Below the pieces are notes generated by a model. It saw only the letters and a program-made list of their open reading frames with translations. It was not told the DNA's origin and did not search any database. A program made the position numbers and the translations under genes. This document shows, one piece after another, positions 39,040-48,244 of a stretch of 64,000 nucleotides of DNA. The DNA is from Cupriavidus numazuensis (GTDB lineage: Bacteria > Pseudomonadota > Gammaproteobacteria > Burkholderiales > Burkholderiaceae), in assembly GCF_905397435.1 (NCBI RefSeq), contig NZ_CAJPVI010000032.1, positions 48,181-112,180 on the forward strand. The letters are read 5' to 3'. Position 1 is the first letter of the stretch. Each line of letters opens with the position of its first letter.

Positions 39040-40065
39040 ATGGGAATACCGGTGGACGTGCGCGGATTGCGCAGCTTTCTGGCTGTGGCGGCAGCCGGGT
39101 CGATTTCGCGCGCGGCGGAGACGCTGCACATCGCCCAGCCGGCGCTGAGCCTGCAGATCCGCCAGCTCGAAGACACGCTCGGCGTGGCTTTGTTCACGCG
39201 CAGCCATCGGGGCGTGTCGGTGACGGCCGCCGGCCAGCGCTTCGAGCAGCATGCGCGCGATATCCTGAAGCGGGTCGACCTGGCGTGCGAAGACGTGCGG
39301 GACCTCGTTACCGACCCGGAAGGCCGCGTCGCCATCGGGCTGCCGCAGTCCATGGCGAAGATCCTGACGGTGCCGCTGGTGCGGGAGACCATCCGGCGCT
39401 GGCCCAAGGTGCGCCTGCAGGTGATCGAGCTGAGCACGGGCTACATCCCCAACCATCTGCTGACCGGCCATATCGATATCGGCCTGACCTTCCAGGCGAA
39501 TGCCGACCCCGGCCTCCAGTTCGATCACCTGGTCGATGAAGACCTGGTGCTCGTGGCGGAGCCCGGCAGGTTTGGCGCGGCGAGGCGGCGAGACGTCTTG
39601 CCGGCCAAGGCGATCCGCCTGCGCGACCTGAGCCGTTATCCGATCATCTTGCCCGCCGGCGAGCACGGCCTGCGCGCGCTGATCGACAGCCACCTGCGCG
39701 CGAACGAGATCGACCTCCACGTACTCGCGGAAGTGAATGCCATCCCGGAGCTGATCGCGCTGGCCGCTGCCGGCGTCGGCTGCACGGTGCTGTCCTACGC
39801 TTCAGTCTGCGCGGAGCTGCGCAAGGGTTTGTTGTCCGCCTCGCGCGTTGCGGAGCCCGCCATGTCACGGCCAGTCTTCCTGTGTCGTTCGGCCACCATG
39901 CCGCTGTCCGTGGCGGCCTCGGCGGTGCATGAACTGCTGACGGAAATCGTCAGCGAGCAGATCGCCGACGGCAGCTGGCCGGCGCGTGTCGCTATGCCGA
40001 CAGGGCCCGCTCGATCCGCTCGATCTCGCTCTCCATCCAGCGCCGCAGCGTCCGGTCGGACATGA
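39040..40065 (+). CDS. LysR-family transcriptional regulator
   Basis: A 341-residue LysR regulator: winged HTH at about 6-65 (FLAVAAAGSISRAAETLHIAQPALSLQIRQLEDTLG) and a periplasmic-binding-like effector domain. Divergent from the Bug/CoA-transferase/crotonase operon, which it probably controls; the effector is likely an intermediate of that route. The last about 25 residues are Ser/Arg/Ala-rich and are encoded opposite the 3' end of the squalene synthase gene, with which it overlaps by 74 bp. Confidence 0.92.
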   Translation: MGIPVDVRGLRSFLAVAAAGSISRAAETLHIAQPALSLQIRQLEDTLGVALFTRSHRGVSVTAAGQRFEQHARDILKRVDLACEDVRDLVTDPEGRVAIGLPQSMAKILTVPLVRETIRRWPKVRLQVIELSTGYIPNHLLTGHIDIGLTFQANADPGLQFDHLVDEDLVLVAEPGRFGAARRRDVLPAKAIRLRDLSRYPIILPAGEHGLRALIDSHLRANEIDLHVLAEVNAIPELIALAAAGVGCTVLSYASVCAELRKGLLSASRVAEPAMSRPVFLCRSATMPLSVAASAVHELLTEIVSEQIADGSWPARVAMPTGPARSARSRSPSSAAASGRT

Positions 40066-41044
40066 CCCGCAACGTGCTGCGACCCAGGATGCGATAGACC
40101 GCTTTGCGATCGATCTTCGAGACCTGTGCGGGGTCAAGCCACGCATCGTTCTGCACGAGCAGCCACAAGGTTTCGAGGCCGATCAGGATCGGCCACAGGC
40201 AGGCCAGCCGCAACCGCACCGCGGTACGCGGGATTGCGAGCGTGTAGGCCATGGCTTCGCGGAAGTGGTCGAGCGCGAGACGCAAGAGTTCGAACAGCAC
40301 CGGCCGCATGCGCTGCGAGTTCGCGGGCAGTAGCAGGTCGCGCGGCTGGGCACCGTGGCGGCCGAGCACATCCGTCGGCAGGTAACAGCGTCCGATGCGC
40401 AAATCATTGGCGCAGTCGCGCAGCACGTTGACCATCTGCAAGGCCTTGCCGAAGCGGATGCCCCGGCGCTGCATGATGGCCGCATCCTCCCTGAGCACAC
40501 CTGGCTGGTGCCTGTAGGTCATTGCCGTCCAGAACTCGCCCACGCAGCCAGCGACGAGGTAGGTGTAGCGGTCCAGGTCGGACAGGTCCGGCAATGCGCC
40601 AAGCTCTCCCGAGCGCTCATCCGGAAAGGTGCGCAGGTCGAATTCCATGCCCTCGGTCAGCGTGGCGACGATGCCGCGCACGGCGTCACGGTCGGCGCCG
40701 TCGAGCTGGGCCAGCACGTCGAACGCGGGGCGGATCGACTCCAGCAGCGCTCTTTCCTTCGCTTGCGTCTGGTGTCCCGCGACTTCCTGTGCCAGTCGAT
40801 CCGCAAGCCGAGCCGGATCGTCGCTGCCATTGACGCACCGCCGCAGCGACAGCAGCAGATCGAGGCGTTCGGTAGGGGAAATCAGCGTGGTATCCGCAAT
40901 GGTGTCCGCCGCACGCGCGAGCAGGTAGGCGAGACCGACAGGATCGCGCATGCCCGCCGGCAGGATGCGCAGCGTCAGGTAGAACGAACGGGAAACTCCC
41001 TTCAGCAGCGGGCCGAGCAGGTAGGCCCGGTTCGGGTTTGGCAT
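39992..41044 (-). CDS. Squalene/phytoene synthase family protein (farnesyl-diphosphate farnesyltransferase-like)
   Basis: A 350-residue head-to-head prenyl synthase, giving squalene or a related C30 product. Both Asp-rich Mg-diphosphate motifs are present: D47TIAD51 after YLLARAA, and NVLRDCANDLRIGRCYLP. RSFYLTLRILP resembles the eukaryotic-type enzyme rather than HpnC/HpnD. No hopanoid genes adjoin it. Start set at 41044 because a TACAAT -10 box (41075-41080, minus strand) lies about 30 bp upstream; an in-frame ATG at 41116 would add a low-complexity leader. Overlaps the LysR gene tail-to-tail. Confidence 0.88.
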   Translation of the reverse strand: MPNPNRAYLLGPLLKGVSRSFYLTLRILPAGMRDPVGLAYLLARAADTIADTTLISPTERLDLLLSLRRCVNGSDDPARLADRLAQEVAGHQTQAKERALLESIRPAFDVLAQLDGADRDAVRGIVATLTEGMEFDLRTFPDERSGELGALPDLSDLDRYTYLVAGCVGEFWTAMTYRHQPGVLREDAAIMQRRGIRFGKALQMVNVLRDCANDLRIGRCYLPTDVLGRHGAQPRDLLLPANSQRMRPVLFELLRLALDHFREAMAYTLAIPRTAVRLRLACLWPILIGLETLWLLVQNDAWLDPAQVSKIDRKAVYRILGRSTLRVMSDRTLRRWMESEIERIERALSA

Positions 41045-41074
41045 GGGTGCGGTCGTGGCGCGAGGGTAGGGCGC

Positions 41075-41080
41075 ATTGTA
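41075..41080 (-). promoter_or_regulatory. Candidate -10 box of the squalene synthase gene
   Basis: TACAAT on the minus strand, about 31 bp before the chosen ATG and just past the helicase stop codon. Helps decide the start. Confidence 0.4.
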
Positions 41081-41120
41081 GCCGTCATTGCGCGCACCTC
41101 CGCCGCCTGAAGCCATGACC

Positions 41121-42950
41121 TCAGGCGAGCCGCGCGATGGCTTCTCTGAGCTTTCCGGCAAACCTCGAGCTTTCTCCGCAGGTCATCACCAGTTGCCGAG
41201 TAGCCCGCGTCATCGCGACATAGAGCAGGCGCGCCTCATCCTCGAGCGATTCTTCGTACCTGTGCGGCATGCCCGTCGCCGGAATGCAGACGAGAGGAAA
41301 CTCCAGACCCTTGCTGCTGTGCATCGTGACGACCTTGACGGTATCGGCACCGGGCATGAACCGCTTGCTCTTCTGCGGCATTTCAAACGGAATGCCTTTG
41401 CGTTCCAGGATGCCGACGAGCGGCTCCACCATATCGAGATGCCGGTACACGACTGCCATATCTTTCCAGGGCGTGCCTGTCCGGTTCTCATCGAGAAGAA
41501 TCGTCGCGATCCGGTTTGCCTCGTCCTGCAGCGTCGGCAGTTCGAGCAATAGCGGCTTCGGACCCTGGCGCCCGGCGGCGACTGGCTGCACGGTGGGTGC
41601 TTCGTCTTCCGGGGCTTCCTTTGGCGCCAGCAGTTCATCGGCAAACTTGCGAGCAACCCGCAGGATTTCGCGCGTATTGCGGTAGTTGAGTTTGAGGATG
41701 GTCGTGCGGCCGCTTGCTTTGATGCCAACGCTCGCAAACGTGAATTTGCGCTTGCTGGTGCCTCCGTAGATCGATTGGGCGTCGTCATACAGGACCAGCA
41801 GCGAGTTGGTCTCGGGGTTCACCATCTGGACGATGAGCTTGAACCACTCTGGGCGGAAGTCGTGGCCTTCATCGATCAGTACGGCATCGTATTGCCCTGC
41901 AGGAATCGCCCGGGTGTCGACACCGCGGATGACGCGGTCAACCATGGCGTCGTAGAACGCCGCGTTTCTCGGACCTTTCGGCTCGTCGACATGGAAAGCC
42001 TTGAGCTGCCGCGAACACCAGGAATGGAAATTGTGGACGTGGACCTTGTTCCCGATGCCCTTGTCCTGCATGGTTCCGGCCAGTCGGGCTGCCAGTGTCC
42101 GGTTGAAGCAGAGTACGAGGATCGGACGATGGACGACCTTGGCGAGGTGTTCCGCCCGGTAGCCAAGGATGATCGTCTTGCCCGATCCCGCCACGCCGTG
42201 GATGATGCGGTGGCCCTCTCCGAGACTTCTGGCCAGTTGTTCCTGCTGCAGATCCATGACGCGCAGGATGTCAGGCATTTCCTGGGCGTCCGTCGCATCT
42301 TCGGGAAAAAGACTGCGCTGCTCGGGCATGCGGATCTGCGGAAAGAGATGCCAGCGAATCCGGTCGATCTGCGGCAGCGACAGCTTGAACGTGAACTTGA
42401 CGGGGAACATCTCCCACATCCGTTTCTGGAAGGCCTCCGCATCAACGCTCTCGTACATCTCGTCCTGGCAGATCACCAGGTGAGGGGGCAGGACTTCGCC
42501 AAGATTGGTCTTGTCGAACTGGGCCCGCGTGATATTGGCGAGCACGACGCCGTGCCCGTACGGGAAGAATGGCTTGCCCTTCAGCGATCCCGTTGGCCAG
42601 ACCAATTGCTCGTCGCGTTGCAGCAATTCGGTGACGAAGTACATGAACTGCCGCGCCTGCTCGAGCGGGTTCAGCTCATGCACGAGCCCGCGCTGGGTCA
42701 GCAGCGTGACGTTGCGCTGGTCGATCTCCCGGATCGTATCCAGGCGCCAGTCCTTGACTTCCAGGATCAGCAGGCCGCGGCTGGGGTGAAAGACGATGAA
42801 ATCCGGATGCCGGGTCTTCTCGCCGATGGCGACGTCGTACCAGCACAGGTAGTCGTCCTCCAGCTTGGCCTCGAGCCGTTCGGCGAAGCGTCTTTCACCA
42901 CCGGTCATGCGCGACGTGACCGAACCCAGCGCAGGAATTAGTGTGGCCAT
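41121..42950 (-). CDS. NERD-domain nuclease / UvrD-like SF1 helicase
   Basis: A 609-residue two-part protein. Residues about 15-120 form a NERD domain with a PD-(D/E)xK-like nuclease pattern (Asp50 in HPDFIVF, Glu64-x-Lys66 in LILEVKDW). The rest is an SF1 helicase: Walker A GVAGSGKT (about 252-259), motif II LIDEGHD, a later Thr-rich TMHSSKGLEFPLVC motif V and LLYVAMTRATRQLVM motif VI. Such fusions occur scattered in bacteria and are linked to DNA repair or phage/plasmid defence; the exact role is unproven. It stands alone between the squalene synthase and the sulfite-oxidase-like gene, with no toxin, methylase or second defence gene. Confidence 0.9.
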   Translation of the reverse strand: MATLIPALGSVTSRMTGGERRFAERLEAKLEDDYLCWYDVAIGEKTRHPDFIVFHPSRGLLILEVKDWRLDTIREIDQRNVTLLTQRGLVHELNPLEQARQFMYFVTELLQRDEQLVWPTGSLKGKPFFPYGHGVVLANITRAQFDKTNLGEVLPPHLVICQDEMYESVDAEAFQKRMWEMFPVKFTFKLSLPQIDRIRWHLFPQIRMPEQRSLFPEDATDAQEMPDILRVMDLQQEQLARSLGEGHRIIHGVAGSGKTIILGYRAEHLAKVVHRPILVLCFNRTLAARLAGTMQDKGIGNKVHVHNFHSWCSRQLKAFHVDEPKGPRNAAFYDAMVDRVIRGVDTRAIPAGQYDAVLIDEGHDFRPEWFKLIVQMVNPETNSLLVLYDDAQSIYGGTSKRKFTFASVGIKASGRTTILKLNYRNTREILRVARKFADELLAPKEAPEDEAPTVQPVAAGRQGPKPLLLELPTLQDEANRIATILLDENRTGTPWKDMAVVYRHLDMVEPLVGILERKGIPFEMPQKSKRFMPGADTVKVVTMHSSKGLEFPLVCIPATGMPHRYEESLEDEARLLYVAMTRATRQLVMTCGESSRFAGKLREAIARLA

Positions 42951-43296
42951 ACCCTGTTGCTCTCGGCTTATCGATGCTGTGCCAGCGGTGGAGAAGCTGT
43001 CGCGGACCCGGTGCGACGACCGTCTGGCAGTGGGTTGCCTCAGGCAATTGTAAGCAGGATGCCTTAATTGTGGCTATTTCGTTTCTTCTTGTCGGCCCGC
43101 GGGCCGTCTCTTCGTTCGCCCATCCGTTTCCCCGATAACCCTTACCGAAATAACGCGTTATACGCGGCCCCCTCCTGCTGGGGAAAATCCGTCACCCGTC
43201 CTGAGAGCCCATTTCACATAAAGAGTAGGTCGACCCTTCCCCTTTATGAAACGGGTTCTAAAGTGGACTGCAGATTCAGAACAACAGGAGCAGACA
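42951..43296. promoter_or_regulatory. Divergent intergenic region with two dyads
   Basis: 346 bp between the helicase gene (-) and the molybdoenzyme gene (+). It holds the 12-bp palindrome ATAACGCGTTAT (43150-43161) and an inverted pair CATAAAG (43217-43223) / CTTTATG (43242-43248) about 50 bp before the molybdoenzyme ATG. Either could be an operator. No gene is supported here. Confidence 0.4.
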
Positions 43297-44550
43297 ATGA
43301 ACTCGCCCCACATGCCTGGCAGCGGTCGCGCTTCGGGCCGCCGTAAGTTCCTGCAAGGCGCCGGCGCCCTGATGGCCCAGGCCACGCTCGGCGCCACCGC
43401 GTTCGACGCGTTCGCCGCCACGCCGGCCAAGGTCACCATGCCGTTTGCCAACGGCGAGCGTGAACTGGTCGCCTTCCCGCAGAAGCGCCCGCTGATCCTG
43501 CTGACGAACCGTCCGCCGCAGCTCGAAACGCCGTTCAGCGTGTTCAACGAGGGGGTTCTTACGCCGAATGACGCGTTCTTCGTGCGCTACCACTGGAGCG
43601 GGATTCCAACGTCGATCGATCCGCAGACCTATCGCCTGCGCGTCGGCGGCCATGTGAAGGCGCCGCTGGAACTGTCGCTGGCGGATTTGAAGACGCTCGC
43701 GGATCCGGTCGAGATCGTGGCCGTGAACCAGTGCTCGGGCAACAGCCGCGGCTTCTTTGACCCGCGCGTCAACGGCGGCCAGCTTGGCAATGGTGCGATG
43801 GGCAATGCGCGCTGGACCGGCGTGCCGCTCAGGAAGGTGCTGGAAAAGGCCGGGGTGCAGCCGGGTGCGGTACAGGTGACCTTCAACGGCATGGACAAGC
43901 CGCCGCTCGAAGGCGGCCCGGACTTCGTCAAGGCGCTGAACATCGACCACGCGCTCGACGGCGAGGTGATGCTGGCCTGGGCGATGAACGGCGCGGACCT
44001 GCCGATGCTCAACGGCTATCCGCTGCGGCTCGTGGTGCCCGGGCACTACGGCACGTACTGGGTGAAGCACCTGTCGGACATCCAGGTGGTGGACAAGGTC
44101 TTCGATGGCTTCTGGATGGCCTCTGCCTACCGCATCCCGGCGAACCCGTGTGCCTGCGTGGCGCCCGGCACGGCGCCTTCGGCCACCACGCCGATCGGGC
44201 GCTTCACCGTGCGTTCGTTCATCACCAGCCTGGCGGACGGCGCCAAGGTGCCGACGGGCCGCGAGACGGTGGTACGTGGCATTGCCTTCGACGGCGGCTA
44301 CGGTATTAGCGAAGTCGGTTTCTCGGCGGATGGCGGCCGTTCCTGGCAATCGGCAAAGCTCGGACAGGACCTGGGCCGCTACTCGTTCCGCGAATGGACG
44401 GCCGTGCTGCGGCCGCCGCGTCGCGGCAATCTTGACTTGCGCGTGCGCGCCGTGAACCGCGCCGGCCAGAGCCAGCCGATGGAGGCGCTGTGGAATCCGC
44501 CCGGCTATATGCGCAACGTGGTCGAGACCACGCGCGTCACTGCGGTCTGA
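43297..44550 (+). CDS. Sulfite oxidase-like molybdopterin oxidoreductase (SorA-like)
   Basis: A 417-residue periplasmic enzyme of the sulfite oxidase family. Tat signal GRRKFLQGAG (Arg15-Arg16). The Mo-coordinating cysteine is Cys146 in VNQCSGNSRGFF; the C-terminal dimerisation domain contains EVGFSADGGRSW. Most likely it oxidises sulfite and gives electrons to the cytochrome encoded 11 bp downstream, as in SorAB. The open frame starts 17 codons earlier; ATG 43297 has CAGGAG upstream and begins just before the signal. Confidence 0.9.
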   Translation: MNSPHMPGSGRASGRRKFLQGAGALMAQATLGATAFDAFAATPAKVTMPFANGERELVAFPQKRPLILLTNRPPQLETPFSVFNEGVLTPNDAFFVRYHWSGIPTSIDPQTYRLRVGGHVKAPLELSLADLKTLADPVEIVAVNQCSGNSRGFFDPRVNGGQLGNGAMGNARWTGVPLRKVLEKAGVQPGAVQVTFNGMDKPPLEGGPDFVKALNIDHALDGEVMLAWAMNGADLPMLNGYPLRLVVPGHYGTYWVKHLSDIQVVDKVFDGFWMASAYRIPANPCACVAPGTAPSATTPIGRFTVRSFITSLADGAKVPTGRETVVRGIAFDGGYGISEVGFSADGGRSWQSAKLGQDLGRYSFREWTAVLRPPRRGNLDLRVRAVNRAGQSQPMEALWNPPGYMRNVVETTRVTAV

Positions 44551-44561
44551 GGGAGGGCGAC

Positions 44562-45191
44562 ATGATGAATATGAAGCCTCTGATCGCCGCTGTGTTCGCG
44601 GCCTGTGCCGTCCCGGCCATGGCGCTGGAAGTCACCCTGCCGGCCGAGACCGCGGCCTATCGCCCCAGCGACCTGCCAGGCTACCGGCTGGTGCAGCAGA
44701 ATTGCATGACCTGCCATTCGGCCCAGTACGCCGAGACCCAGCCGCTGACATCGTCACGCGCCTACTGGGACGCGACCGTCAAGAAGATGAAGAAGCCGTT
44801 CGGCGCGCCGCTGCGCGACGAAGACATCCCGCCGATCGTCGACTACCTGGTCAAGACCTACGGCGCCGAGCGCGGCAGTGCCACGCCGGTCGCGGCGGCA
44901 GCGCCCGCTGCACCTGCCGCGGCGGCGGCCGGCGGCGCGCCGCGTTCGGTGGACACGCTGCTCGGTGCCAACCAGTGCAGCGCGTGCCATGCGGTCGACA
45001 AGAAGGTGGTGGGCCCGGCGTTCCATGAGGTGGCAGCCAAATACGCAGGCAACGCCGACGCCACCGGCAAGCTGATGCAGAGCATCCGCAGCGGCGGCAG
45101 CGGCAAGTGGGGACAGGTGCCGATGCCGGCGTTCCCGCAACTCGACGATGCCGACCTGAAGACGCTGGCAACGTGGGTGTTGTCGCGATAG
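44562..45191 (+). CDS. Diheme c-type cytochrome (electron acceptor of the SorA-like enzyme)
   Basis: A 209-residue exported cytochrome with a signal peptide (to about AMA22) and two CxxCH heme sites, CMTCH (Cys48-His52) and CSACH (Cys139-His143), joined by an Ala/Pro-rich linker (about 108-127). The second half resembles a cytochrome c551/c5 type. Classical SorB is a small monoheme protein; this looks like a two-domain version. Ribosome site GGGAGGGCGAC before ATG 44562; the gap to the molybdoenzyme gene is 11 bp. Confidence 0.9.
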   Translation: MMNMKPLIAAVFAACAVPAMALEVTLPAETAAYRPSDLPGYRLVQQNCMTCHSAQYAETQPLTSSRAYWDATVKKMKKPFGAPLRDEDIPPIVDYLVKTYGAERGSATPVAAAAPAAPAAAAAGGAPRSVDTLLGANQCSACHAVDKKVVGPAFHEVAAKYAGNADATGKLMQSIRSGGSGKWGQVPMPAFPQLDDADLKTLATWVLSR

Positions 45192-45246
45192 CCTTGCGCG
45201 CTCGCTGCGTGGCAGGTCGACCGACCGCGCAGCGAGCGTTTCCCAC

Positions 45247-46641
45247 TCAGTCCAACAGCGCTGCCAGCGCGCGCTGAGCATCCTCGCGCAGTCTGCCGAG
45301 GTCTAGCCCGACAACCTCGCCATCGCGCACAACCTGCCTGCCGCGTACGAAGACATGCCGCACAGGCGTAGGTTCGCCGGCCGCCACCGGTGCGGTGGCG
45401 ATGTCGTGGAAGCCGTGGAAGCGCAGGCCGCTCACATCGTAGATCGCAAGATCCGCTGACTGTCCCGGCGCAAGCGTGCCAATGCCGGGCAACCCCAATA
45501 CGCGCGCGCCACCCGCCGTGCCCCAGTGGACGACTTCCTCCACGCGCGTTTGCGCGGCGCCGCCCGCCGCACGGTGCACCAGCCACGCGAAATTCGCTTC
45601 ATGCACCATGCTGCCGGACTCGTTGGACGCCACGCCATCGACGCCCAGCGATATCGGCACGCCCGCATCGGCCATCTTGCGAACGGGCGCGATGCCGCTG
45701 CCCAGCCGCGCATTGCTCACGGGGCAATGCGCCATGCCGGTGTTGGTCACCGCGAGCATGCGGATCTCCTCGGGGGTGACCGTGACCAGATGCGCGAACC
45801 ACACATCGGGCCCGAGCCAGTCGTGGTCGGCCACGAACTGCACCGGCGTGCACTGGTATTTCTCGCGGCAGAAGCGCACATAGTTATCGGTCTCGGACAG
45901 GTGCGAGTGCAGGCGCAGGTCCATGCCGCGGCCGAAGGCCGATAGTTCGCGCAGCAGCACCGGCGGCAGCGAGAACGTCGGCGTGGTTGGCGCGACCACC
46001 ACGCGGCGCAGGCCGTCGGCGGAGGCATCGTGGTAGCGCGCCTTCAGGCGCTCGATGTCGGCCAGCATCTCGTCAAGCGTCTCGGGCACCAGCGCGGTCG
46101 CGGCCATGCCCGGATGGTCGGCGGCGGACTGGATGGCTCCGCCGCGGCATAGCACGAGGCGCATGCCGAGTTCTTCGGCGACCTGGAACAGCACATCGCC
46201 GGTTTCCGCGCCATGGCCGTGGTGGTACAGGTAGTGATGATCCGCGCAGGTTGTCGTGCCCGACAGCAGCAGTTCGGCCATGCCGAGGCGCACCGCCGTG
46301 CGGAAGATATCCGGCGTGAAGCGCGCGAGTCGCGGATAGGGCACAGCGGCAAGCCATTGCTGCAGGTCGGCGTTCATGCCGCCCGGCACGGCCTTCAGCA
46401 GGTTCTGGAATAGGTGGTGGTGCGTGTTGACCCACCCCGGGTAGATCACGCAGCCGGTGGCATCGAGCACATCTTCGCCTTCGTGACGGGGCAGGGCAGG
46501 ACCGATTTCCGCGATGCGGCCCGCTTGCACGCGAATATCGGCAGCCCCTGCGCGCGCGGCGTCGCCAGCGCGCCCGGTCATCACGGCCGCGGCGTTGCGG
46601 ATCAGCAGATTGCCCGTCGGGGCGGCAGCGGTGGACACCAT
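45247..46641 (-). CDS. Amidohydrolase, 8-oxoguanine deaminase-like (COG0402)
   Basis: A 464-residue TIM-barrel deaminase. Metal ligands His74-x-His76 (NTHHH), a His in LHSHLSETD and a downstream Asp in SLGVDGVASNES. The stretch GWVNTHHHLFQNLLKAVPG is the pattern of 8-oxoguanine deaminase and the related hydroxy-triazine hydrolases (AtzB/TrzN). Release of ammonia from an aminopurine such as 8-oxoguanine, giving urate, is the best guess. It follows an NCS2 permease gene by 2 bp, which supports a purine-type substrate taken up from outside. Confidence 0.87.
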   Translation of the reverse strand: MVSTAAAPTGNLLIRNAAAVMTGRAGDAARAGAADIRVQAGRIAEIGPALPRHEGEDVLDATGCVIYPGWVNTHHHLFQNLLKAVPGGMNADLQQWLAAVPYPRLARFTPDIFRTAVRLGMAELLLSGTTTCADHHYLYHHGHGAETGDVLFQVAEELGMRLVLCRGGAIQSAADHPGMAATALVPETLDEMLADIERLKARYHDASADGLRRVVVAPTTPTFSLPPVLLRELSAFGRGMDLRLHSHLSETDNYVRFCREKYQCTPVQFVADHDWLGPDVWFAHLVTVTPEEIRMLAVTNTGMAHCPVSNARLGSGIAPVRKMADAGVPISLGVDGVASNESGSMVHEANFAWLVHRAAGGAAQTRVEEVVHWGTAGGARVLGLPGIGTLAPGQSADLAIYDVSGLRFHGFHDIATAPVAAGEPTPVRHVFVRGRQVVRDGEVVGLDLGRLREDAQRALAALLD

Positions 46642-46643
46642 GT

Positions 46644-47993
46644 TCAGACCTCCTGGATGTTATCGGTATGGATCGGGTGCTCGCTTTCGTCGCGCGCGGG
46701 CACGCCATTGAGCAGCAGGTTCAGCAGCACGGAGACCACGCACGCGATGATCACGCTGCTGTGCACGAACGGCTGCAGGAAGCCGGGTAGCTTCTCGAGC
46801 ATCGACGGCAGCATCACGGGCATCATGGCGCAGGCCAGCGTGATGGAGACCACCGACAGGTTGGCCGGGTTGCGGTCGTATTCGACGCGGCCCAGGGTCT
46901 TGATGCCCGCTGCCACGACCACGCCGAACATCACCATGGCCGCACCGCCGAGCGCCGCGGGCGGGATCGACGCGAACAGCGAGCCGATCTTCGGCACCAG
47001 CGCCACCGCGCATAGCATCACGCCGCAAGTCGCAACCACCCAGCGGCTGCGCACGCCGGTGACGATGACCAGCCCCACGTTCTCCATGAATGCAATATAG
47101 GGAAACGCCGCGAACATGCCGCCGATGGCGCTCGCCAGCCCGTTGGCGCGCAGGCCGCGCGTGGCATCCTGTTCGGTGATGGGGCGCTTCACGATCTCGC
47201 TGACGGCCACGAACAGGCCCATCGATTCCACCATCTGGACGACCATCACGATCACCATCGTTGTGATGGCGCCGATGTCGAAGACCGGCATGCCGAACGC
47301 GAATGGCGTCACCATTGTGAACCACGGCGCGCGCGACACTTCATCGAAGTTGCCCATGCCGAGCATCCACGCCACGGCACCTCCGACGAGCAGGCCGATC
47401 ATCACCGCAAGGTTGCGCACCAGTTCGCTGCGGTGCCGGTTGATGAGCAGGATCAGCGCCACCACACCGAAGCCGACCGCGAAAAAGACGGGGCTGCCAA
47501 AATCCGGCGCACCCCTCCCACCGCCAAACCAGTGAAACGACACCGGGAACAGCGACAGCCCCACCGCGGTGATGGTGCAGCCGCTGACCACCGGCGGAAA
47601 GAAGCGCTTGAGCCGCCCGATCACCGGTGCCAGCAGCATCGTGATCACGCCTGCGCCGATGATGGCGCCGCACACGCCGTTGAAGCCCAGCGACGGGTCG
47701 CTGCCAATCGCAATCACCGGCGCGACGGAGCTGAATGCCACGCCTTGCATCAGCGGCAGCCGCACGCCGAACTTCCAGAAGCCTACGGTCTGGAGCAATG
47801 TGGCGATGCCCGAAGTGAACAGCGCCGTGCTGATCAGCATGGTCGTCTGCGCAGTGGTCATCTTCAGCGCGCTTGCGACGATCATCGGTACGGCGATTGC
47901 GCCGAGGTAGCTCACCAGCATGTGCTGGAAGCCCAGCGACGCCATGGCGCGCGCGGGCAATATCTGATCGACGGGGTGCACGGCAGTTGTCAT
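46644..47993 (-). CDS. NCS2 nucleobase:cation symporter (xanthine/urate type), first copy
   Basis: A 449-residue permease with 12-14 hydrophobic segments of the nucleobase-ascorbate transporter family. N terminus HPVDQILPARAMASLGFQHMLVSYLGAIAVP; conserved region MVESMGLFVAVSEI (substrate-coordinating Glu) and later ANGLASAIGG. The start at 47993 follows AGGAGACACC. It is the first gene of an operon with the deaminase and is divergent from the AraC gene. A second NCS2 gene is at 55762. Confidence 0.92.
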   Translation of the reverse strand: MTTAVHPVDQILPARAMASLGFQHMLVSYLGAIAVPMIVASALKMTTAQTTMLISTALFTSGIATLLQTVGFWKFGVRLPLMQGVAFSSVAPVIAIGSDPSLGFNGVCGAIIGAGVITMLLAPVIGRLKRFFPPVVSGCTITAVGLSLFPVSFHWFGGGRGAPDFGSPVFFAVGFGVVALILLINRHRSELVRNLAVMIGLLVGGAVAWMLGMGNFDEVSRAPWFTMVTPFAFGMPVFDIGAITTMVIVMVVQMVESMGLFVAVSEIVKRPITEQDATRGLRANGLASAIGGMFAAFPYIAFMENVGLVIVTGVRSRWVVATCGVMLCAVALVPKIGSLFASIPPAALGGAAMVMFGVVVAAGIKTLGRVEYDRNPANLSVVSITLACAMMPVMLPSMLEKLPGFLQPFVHSSVIIACVVSVLLNLLLNGVPARDESEHPIHTDNIQEV

Positions 47994-48088
47994 GGTGGTG
48001 TCTCCTGCCGCTGTCGTTGGGGGGGCTCGCACCGTGCCGGCTGCGGCTGGCCGCCGGTGCATGCATGGACGATAGCGGCGTGCGCCGC

Positions 48089-48108
48089 GCGCTTATAGCG
48101 CAATTGCG
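48089..48108. promoter_or_regulatory. Dyads between the NCS2 permease and AraC genes
   Basis: GCGC-TTATA-GCGC (48089-48101) merges into CGCAATTGCG (48099-48108), two overlapping palindromes in the 251-bp divergent region. Plausible AraC-type or other regulator site. Confidence 0.35.
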
Positions 48109-48244
48109 AAGGCGATGGCATCCGTCCGCAATCGCACGTGAAAGCGGCATCAGGGGTTTCCCTTGGCTTGCGGTGATCGGGCACGGACCCTAGGATGGAC
48201 ACGATGCTTCCACGCGGCATTTCTTGCCTGCCCCCGCTCCCCGC

